Source: Planctomycetota bacterium
GTDB lineage: Bacteria; Planctomycetota; UBA1135; GCA-002686595
Direction of reading: 5' to 3'
NCBI GenBank assembly: GCA_029259675.1
Contig: JAJDES010000516.1
Span: 1 to 17,744 of the forward strand
Length of the DNA stretch: 17,744 nucleotides
Shown here piece after piece: positions 12,547 to 17,744 of the stretch. The translations under genes and the position numbers were made by a program. Each line of letters opens with the position of its first letter. Within the stretch, counting starts at the first letter, position 1. A model generated the notes under the pieces. That model saw only the letters and a list, made by a program, of their open reading frames with translations, did not search any database and was not told where the DNA came from.

Positions 12547-13820
12547 GCTTCGCACGGGGACTCTTGGGATTGCTTTTCTTTTGTGTCCTGGCGTGGCTCA
12601 TGTCGAGTCACCGACGCAAGCTTTCCTGGCGAGTCATCGGGTGGGGCTTGAGTGCACAGCTGGGCCTCGGTTGGTTGCTACTAAAAACCAGCCACGGCAA
12701 ATGGCTCTTCGAAGGTGCGGCGGAATTCGTTCGCAAGCTGTTGGCACTCAATGAACCCGGCGCGAAGTTGATCTTCGGTCCCTTGGCCGATTTCGACGCG
12801 ATGGCCGCTGTTTTTGGACCGAGCAACGCATTCATCTTTGCTTTCGCGGGCAAAGGGTTGATTGCGATCTTGTTCTTCTCGGCCTTGATGTCCGTGCTTT
12901 ACCACATCGGCATCATGCAGTTAGTGATTTGGTTTTTCGCGCGCTTGATGACCTGGACGATGGGAGTTTCAGGGGCCGAATCCATGGCCATGGCCGCCAA
13001 TGTGTTCGTGGGCAATACGGAAGCTCCCTTGGTCGTGCGTCCCTACTTGCCCAAGATGACCCTTTCGGAGTTGCAGGCCTTGATGACGGGCGGCTTTGCA
13101 ACCATCGCCGGTTCGGTACTGGCGGTTTACATGGGGATCGTCGGCGAGGACATCGCTCCGCACTTGATCACGGCTTCCGTACTGTCTGCTCCGGCCGCCT
13201 TTGTGATTGCCAAGATCATGCGGCCCGAAACGGAGCAGTCGGCAACGGCCGGGAAGGTTGAGTTGCGAATCGAGCGCACGGCCACGAACTTGATCGAAGC
13301 TGCGACCAATGGCGCGGGCGAAGGATTGAAGCTGTGGCTCAACGTGATGGCCATGTTGATTGCGTTCATTGCGCTTGTGGGGCTGGTCAACTGGCCGTTG
13401 GGGTGGTTTGGCGGAGTGCTCGATATCGAAGGCGGTCTCTCACTGGCACGCATCTTCGGCTGGGTTTTGGGACCTCTGGCTTGGGTTATGGGCGTTGACG
13501 GGTGGCACGACTCGCAATTGATGGGGACGCTGCTTGGAACAAAAGTTTCGATCAATGAATTCGTGGCCTTCACGGAGTTGGCGGGCTATTTGCCCGGCAG
13601 TGGCGGCGAGAGCGTCTTCGAGCACACTCGAACGGCGAAAATGGCCGCCTACGCCCTGTGCGGTTTCGCAAACTTCGGTTCGATCGGAGTGCAAATCGGA
13701 GGGCTCGCTCCCCTGGCTCCCGATCGGAAGGCGGACATTTCGCGCCTCGCGCTCAAGGCCATGATCGGAGGCGCTTTCGCTTCCTGGATGACCGCCTGCG
13801 TTGCCGGCATGTTTCTTTAG
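12543..13820 (+). CDS. nupC: Concentrative nucleoside transporter, NupC/CNT family
   Basis: A 425-residue inner-membrane ion-coupled nucleoside importer. N-terminal helices lie near 6-20 and 30-47. The conserved core includes LMSVLYHIGIMQLVIWFFAR (115-134), VFVGNTEAPLVVRPYL (154-169) with the CNT substrate and ion motif GNTEAPL, a second half with WLNVMAMLIAFIALVGLVNW (265-284), GTKVSINEFVAF (332-343) and CGFANFGSIGVQIGG (373-387). These match the two inverted-topology halves of the family. Length is close to bacterial NupC. The ATGA overlap with deoB indicates an operon, and the context with deoB and a purine nucleoside phosphorylase supports uptake of purine nucleosides. Confidence 0.92.
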   Translation: MSFARGLLGLLFFCVLAWLMSSHRRKLSWRVIGWGLSAQLGLGWLLLKTSHGKWLFEGAAEFVRKLLALNEPGAKLIFGPLADFDAMAAVFGPSNAFIFAFAGKGLIAILFFSALMSVLYHIGIMQLVIWFFARLMTWTMGVSGAESMAMAANVFVGNTEAPLVVRPYLPKMTLSELQALMTGGFATIAGSVLAVYMGIVGEDIAPHLITASVLSAPAAFVIAKIMRPETEQSATAGKVELRIERTATNLIEAATNGAGEGLKLWLNVMAMLIAFIALVGLVNWPLGWFGGVLDIEGGLSLARIFGWVLGPLAWVMGVDGWHDSQLMGTLLGTKVSINEFVAFTELAGYLPGSGGESVFEHTRTAKMAAYALCGFANFGSIGVQIGGLAPLAPDRKADISRLALKAMIGGAFASWMTACVAGMFL

Positions 13821-13824
13821 AGGG

Positions 13825-13844
13825 CTCTTCTCAATAGCGAAGAG
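13825..13844 (+). promoter_or_regulatory. Hairpin between transporter and phosphorylase genes
   Basis: CTCTTC (13825-13830) and GAAGAG (13839-13844) pair around an 8-nt loop directly after the transporter stop at 13820. The 103-bp gap to the phosphorylase is the largest inside this gene group. The hairpin could weaken read-through or protect the upstream mRNA; there is no adequate T-run. Confidence 0.28.
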
Positions 13845-13923
13845 AATCGGAAAGCCGCTTTTGGCATGATTGGGGTCTGGACGCAAAAGCGTTGCCCCAA
13901 GCTCCGCGGATTCACCGCTCCCG

Positions 13924-14763
13924 ATGTCAATCTCCAAAGCCGAAGTTGTGAATATCGAAGACCACCTGGACAGCTCGGACGCTCGCTTGCTTGAGTCCTT
14001 GCGCCGGCACGGTGGTGAGGGGGCGCAGGTTGCCGTGGTGCTCGGATCGGGCTTGGGAGGATTTGCTGAGGCGCTGGACAATCCAAAGTCCATTCCCTAC
14101 GGCGAGTTGGATGGAATGCCGGAGAGTCGAGTGCCGGGGCATTCGGGGCGCCTGTTGCTCGGAGAATTGGATGGAGTGAAGTTGATCGTTCAGCAAGGGC
14201 GGGTGCACTTGTACGAAGGTTGTCCCGCGCGCACGGTCTCGCGCGCCGTACGCGCTTTTGCGGGTTTGGGTTGCGGCGCGTGTCTACTCACCAATGCCGC
14301 CGGCGGTTTGGTGCCCGAGTGGGGCCCGGGCACGTTGATGCGCATTACCGATCAGATCAATTATCAGGGTCAAAGCTCGCTGCAGAACTTCGAGCGATCC
14401 GGTACTTCGCCCTACGATTCGGAGTTGGGATCGCGCTTGGATCAAGCGGCCCAAGCGCAGGGAATGGAGCTCAAGTCGGGCGTTTACTGCTCCGTTACGG
14501 GTCCTTCCTACGAAACGCCGGCGGAGATTCGAATGTTGCGTTGGATGGGAGCGCACGCGGTGGGCATGAGCACAGCAATCGAAGCGTCTGCCGCCAGTGC
14601 TGCCGGCATGCGGGTCGTTGGAGTTTCGTGCATTACCAATCATGCGGCGGGCATTTCACAAAGTCCCTTGAGCCATGACGAAGTGATTGCGGCTGGGGCC
14701 GAAGCCGCGGGTCGGTTCGAAGCGCTGTTGCGTTGTGCGATCTCCATTTTCCGGGATTCCTAG
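13924..14763 (+). CDS. punA: Purine nucleoside phosphorylase, trimeric (PNP/MTAP) class
   Basis: Splits purine nucleosides with phosphate into free base and (deoxy)ribose-1-phosphate, the substrate of DeoB. From ATG 13924 it has 279 residues, normal for the class. Visible motifs are the phosphate-binding VVLGSGLGG (38-46), PGHSGRL (71-77), QGRVHLYEG (91-99), LLTNAAGG (121-128), TGPSYETPAE (192-201, with purine-site Glu201), GMSTAIEA (214-221, usually GMSTVPEA) and SCITNHAAG (235-243). Asn239 at the base-specificity position predicts preference for 6-oxopurines (guanosine, inosine). A longer TTG start at 13870 would add 18 residues with no family match. No clear Shine-Dalgarno is seen. It probably shares the transcript with deoB and nupC despite the 103-bp gap. 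Confidence 0.93.
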   Translation: MSISKAEVVNIEDHLDSSDARLLESLRRHGGEGAQVAVVLGSGLGGFAEALDNPKSIPYGELDGMPESRVPGHSGRLLLGELDGVKLIVQQGRVHLYEGCPARTVSRAVRAFAGLGCGACLLTNAAGGLVPEWGPGTLMRITDQINYQGQSSLQNFERSGTSPYDSELGSRLDQAAQAQGMELKSGVYCSVTGPSYETPAEIRMLRWMGAHAVGMSTAIEASAASAAGMRVVGVSCITNHAAGISQSPLSHDEVIAAGAEAAGRFEALLRCAISIFRDS

Positions 14764-15024
14764 CGAGCGCTATCTTTTCGAGACCCTGCGGCGCAGGTAC
14801 TAGCTCCGGCGGAGGGCGCGCGGGATGCGAGCCGCGAGCTGCACACGCCCGGCTCTGTCGGGAGCGTAAATGTGGCGCCAGGCTGGAATCCCGGGCAACG
14901 ATTAACGACCGACGGCATCCCGGCCGACAAACTTTGGGCGAGCTTGCTACTTTAGATCTGCAATTCACTCCTGCGCGCCGCTTGCGCGCCTTCCGACGCC
15001 CTCAGGCTTGTTCGATATCTGCCC

Positions 15025-17211
15025 ATGCGAGCTTTCAAGTTTCTAAAACGCGCCGCTTTGTTTGTGTCCATGATGGCTTTGGCCTTACTTGGATCGAAGG
15101 CTGTTGAGCAAGACAGCAATGCAGAAGGCGAATTGGTCTTGTTGCCGTTTGTCGTGGACCAGGTCCGCTCGCTTGTGCGCGTGGATTCGCAATTGTTGAT
15201 TTGCAACGCCACGCAAGACCGGGAGCTTCAGATCGATGCTTTGCAAGTATTCGTCGACGGCGTACCGGTGTTGAATCGAGAGTTGAATGCTCAGTTGCCA
15301 CCGGGTCCGGATTACTTGGAGGCCAATCGCGGCATTGAGTTGTTGCCGCGCGAGATCACGGAGCTTCACCGCCAAAGGTACTTTGCCGGGGTGCAGGAGC
15401 CCGAATACGTTGGCGCTGAGATTGGTGTGCAAATGCGAAAGGTTGAGGAGCAAGTAGCGAAGTTGCGCGAGAAGTACGCAGCTGACCCCGCAAGCCAGCC
15501 CTTCGCTCAACCTAATTTCGAGCTGCCCTTGGACTTGGTTTTTTCGGAAAACCAAGTGCCGGGAACGACGGCGAATCTAAGTTTTGAAGTCAGCTACCGC
15601 TTAGATGGAGTTGTGCGCACGCAGACGGCAAACAGGAGCATTGTTTGGCAAGGGCCTCGCCTGACTTTGCCGGCGCAACTGCTTGGAACCGGAATGAGCG
15701 TGCATGCGGGCGACTTGCACGTCCACTCGTGCCATGGGGAGGCGACGGGGGCGTGCGCGCCCTCCGGCAACTGTGCTGCCGAAAGTTTTCAAACATCGGG
15801 CAGCTTTTCCTACGCCCAGCTCAAGTCACAGTTCCAAGCGCTAGGGATGAATTGGATGAGCGCCACAGATCACAGCTACTGCATCAACGACGATGCGGAG
15901 TACAGCGCGATCAGCGCGGAGATCGCGGCCATAAATGACGCAAACTTCATTGCTTATCCGGATATTGAAGTTTCGAGCGAAGAGGTCGGTTCGCAAACGG
16001 GCAGCGATTTGGGCAACACGCTGTGCCTCTTCGGCCAAAATCAAAATCACATGGGTGCGCACGGAATCAGCACAAGGATTGCGGGAGGCAACGCCGGATT
16101 CCTGGGATTTTGCGGCAGTTTGGACCCCTTTACTCAAACGGTTGCGGATGTGCGTTCCCAGGGCGGTTTTCCCATTGCCCATCACCCAACCGCGGGATCT
16201 TTTGCGTGGAACAGTTTCGCAGCAACTGCCGGCATTGAAGCCAATGCCTTGCACGGCGTCGAAATTTGGAATGGTGCACAGGTCAGTGGTCAGGGCGGAG
16301 ATGTCGGCCAATGGGTCGATTGGCTGCTGGGCGGCCGCATCCTCTACGCCTATTCAGGCAGTGATACTCACGACGAAGCGTTCGGATTCGGCACCAATCA
16401 AGTCGTTTTGTTCGCCGGAGAAGACTTCAATCCCGACAACATCAAGACCGCATTGATGCAGGGTCGTGTCAGCATTTCGAACGGCCCGGCCCTGATGATC
16501 GAAGTGGATCAAGGTGGTCAGAGCTTGTTCATGGGCACGCGCCAAAGCGTGCCGATTCAAAGCCTTCCATTGCCCGTTGTCGTGCGTGCGCATTACGACT
16601 TCGGTGTCCAAACCGGCACTGTGTCGGTTTACTCGGGCAGTGTCGGTGACGGCTCCGAGGTCTTGCTCGGCCAAGTTGGAGGCCTTAGCGGTTCGGGATC
16701 GGTCGAATTCCCGACCAGTCTCAGCGGCCTGCAGCGCAGTTGGTTCCGGGCCTATGCGGAAAACGGCGCGGGTGATCAAACGGCTTACACCAACCCGGTC
16801 TTTTTTGAACGCGCCAATGCGCTGACAGTCGAAGGAAGCAGCATCTCGCTTTCCGCGGGAGGTAGCCAACAACTCAATCTTCTTGCAGGCTTGGAGCGCG
16901 CGACGGACTTCTATTGGATCTTCGGCAGCGCCACGGGTACGTCACCTGGAATTGACTTTGGAAGTGTCAATCTGCCGCTCAACTTCGACGCCTATTTCAA
17001 TCTGACGTTGCAGAAGCCATTCCTAGGGATTTTCGGTTCCTTTGTGGGCTTCCTTGGTGCGGATGGAACTGGGCAAGCCAGCCTCGACCTGCCCTCCGGT
17101 GTCGACCCCAGCTTGGTCGGGCTCGAACTGCGTCACGCGTTCACAACCGCAGCCGTCATTGGGACAGTCGATTTCGCAAGCAATGCGGAGTCCGTGCTGC
17201 TTGTTCCCTAG
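15025..17211 (+). CDS. Secreted PHP-family metallohydrolase (CehA/McbA-like) with C-terminal planctomycete-type domain
   Basis: 728 residues with an N-terminal signal (basic start, hydrophobic 9-23), so probably exported. Residues ~35-215 form an all-beta region. The PHP metallohydrolase domain follows (~225-490), with the metal-binding motifs GDLHVHS (229-235), ATDHS (280-284), DIEVSS (Glu315), FPIAHHP (382-388) and GSDTHD (445-450). These fit a multinuclear phosphoesterase-type site. A beta-rich region (~490-595) leads to a tail domain (601-728) starting TVEGSSISLSAGGSQQLNLL and containing GSATGTSPGIDFG. I recall similar tails on secreted proteins of deep-branching planctomycetes, where they may serve surface attachment; this is recall only. 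The substrate is unknown. The gene is monocistronic as far as seen, 261 bp after the phosphorylase, and a possible weak terminator follows. No Shine-Dalgarno is clear. Confidence 0.8.
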   Translation: MRAFKFLKRAALFVSMMALALLGSKAVEQDSNAEGELVLLPFVVDQVRSLVRVDSQLLICNATQDRELQIDALQVFVDGVPVLNRELNAQLPPGPDYLEANRGIELLPREITELHRQRYFAGVQEPEYVGAEIGVQMRKVEEQVAKLREKYAADPASQPFAQPNFELPLDLVFSENQVPGTTANLSFEVSYRLDGVVRTQTANRSIVWQGPRLTLPAQLLGTGMSVHAGDLHVHSCHGEATGACAPSGNCAAESFQTSGSFSYAQLKSQFQALGMNWMSATDHSYCINDDAEYSAISAEIAAINDANFIAYPDIEVSSEEVGSQTGSDLGNTLCLFGQNQNHMGAHGISTRIAGGNAGFLGFCGSLDPFTQTVADVRSQGGFPIAHHPTAGSFAWNSFAATAGIEANALHGVEIWNGAQVSGQGGDVGQWVDWLLGGRILYAYSGSDTHDEAFGFGTNQVVLFAGEDFNPDNIKTALMQGRVSISNGPALMIEVDQGGQSLFMGTRQSVPIQSLPLPVVVRAHYDFGVQTGTVSVYSGSVGDGSEVLLGQVGGLSGSGSVEFPTSLSGLQRSWFRAYAENGAGDQTAYTNPVFFERANALTVEGSSISLSAGGSQQLNLLAGLERATDFYWIFGSATGTSPGIDFGSVNLPLNFDAYFNLTLQKPFLGIFGSFVGFLGADGTGQASLDLPSGVDPSLVGLELRHAFTTAAVIGTVDFASNAESVLLVP

Positions 17212-17744
17212 CCGGTCGCAGCGATCCAAAGCTGCCCTGCGCCGCTGCGCCTTTGAGCTTGGAGCGATTCTTCGCCCTTTTTTGCCATTGCCGCGTATGC
17301 GCGCAGGGTTCCCTGCCTAAGAAGGCATGCGGCGCCAAGTGCACCTGAGTCGAGCGGATGGAAGCCCTCGGCCCCCAAGGGCGTGGCCCGATCCCGCGTT
17401 CTTTGGGAACTCCGAATTCGACTGGGCTGCGGCGCTGACCGAGAGCCCATTCTCCACGGCGCCGACTCAGTTGAGCGCCCCACCCGTGTCTCCAGAGGAC
17501 CTTCCCGGGGGGCCGCCCTGGCTCAGCACACCTGCGTTGTCATTCGGGGGATTGTGCAGGCCCCATGGCGAGGTCCTTTGCTTCTCATCGCCCGCATGGG
17601 CTGACTGCCGAGCGCGGAGGTGTTGCCCCACACACCAACCGTGAGGGAAGCCGGCCCGACCCGGGGGTGGCTGGGCCTCGGCGGCGTAGGGATTCGGCGG
17701 TTCCCCCGATGGTTTTTTGTCGATCCTCGCCCAGGATTTTCCGC
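17212..17744. other. Right-end region with no supported gene
   Basis: 533 bp. Apart from the terminator-like hairpins near 17264 and 17303, I see nothing definite. The last ~280 bp are more GC-rich than the rest of the window, so several frames stay open by composition alone. On the minus strand, frames are open from the edge to stops near 17585 and 17473. Their translations are rich in Arg, Gly and Pro and resemble nothing I know. A gene end entering from the right cannot be excluded. Confidence 0.5.
17264..17283 (+). terminator. Weak intrinsic terminator after the PHP gene
   Basis: GCGA-TTCT-TCGC (17264-17275) is followed by CC and six T (17278-17283), 53 bp after the stop codon. A partly overlapping stem, CCAAAGCT (17226-17233) with AGCTTGG (17256-17262) and one bulge, could add stability. 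The short stem makes this a weak call. A second hairpin, GCAGGG-TT-CCCTGC (17303-17316), lies just downstream without a T-run. Confidence 0.4.

Noticed and set aside
13870..13923. TTG start at 13870 for the purine nucleoside phosphorylase
   Set aside because: The 18 extra residues have no counterpart in the family, and ATG 13924 gives the usual length and places the purine-site Glu at residue 201.
1..17744. CRISPR arrays, insertion sequences, tRNA or rRNA genes
   Set aside because: No regularly spaced direct repeats, transposase motifs, terminal inverted repeats or RNA gene signatures were seen. The one extended repeat is protein-level similarity between the two tandem hydrolase genes, for example around 4970-5003 and 7550-7583.

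Overview
The window looks like a chromosomal segment of a marine-type planctomycete (phylum Planctomycetota). Four things point there: a cluster of exported sulfatase-superfamily enzymes, including one formylglycine-type sulfatase; weak or absent Shine-Dalgarno sites before most genes; moderately high GC; and a secreted protein whose C-terminal ~130-residue domain resembles tail domains I recall from poorly characterised planctomycetes. This placement rests on motif recall, not on a database search. No mobile element, CRISPR array, rRNA or tRNA was recognised.

Layout. The left end (1-881, minus strand) has the first 62 codons of a protein that runs off the edge (possibly transketolase-like) and a complete small membrane protein of the PycTM/DUF5706 family, the membrane effector family of Pycsar anti-phage systems. 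No cyclase lies beside it. A 656-bp gap rich in short inverted repeats follows (882-1537).

The centre-left (1538-9594, plus strand) is a tightly packed group of four genes. The first is a membrane fusion of a rearranged FAD domain with a NosR/CcoG-like polyferredoxin. Next come two paralogous alkaline-phosphatase-superfamily proteins with Thr in the sulfatase nucleophile position, one a predicted lipoprotein and one with five N-terminal membrane helices. A canonical CxPSR sulfatase ends the group. The enzymes probably act outside the cytoplasm on sulfated or phosphorylated polymers or lipids; the substrate cannot be read from sequence.

A convergent minus-strand gene (9751-10602) encodes a phytoene/squalene-synthase-like protein in which the catalytic Asp positions are replaced, a likely pseudoenzyme. 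Divergent from it, on the plus strand, are a cytochrome c'-like lipoprotein and a nucleoside catabolism group: phosphopentomutase (deoB), a concentrative nucleoside transporter (NupC family) and a trimeric-type purine nucleoside phosphorylase. Together these three would import nucleosides, release the base and convert ribose-1-phosphate to ribose-5-phosphate.

The right end has a large secreted PHP-family metallohydrolase (15025-17211), a weak intrinsic terminator, and about 530 bp of GC-rich DNA in which no gene could be supported.
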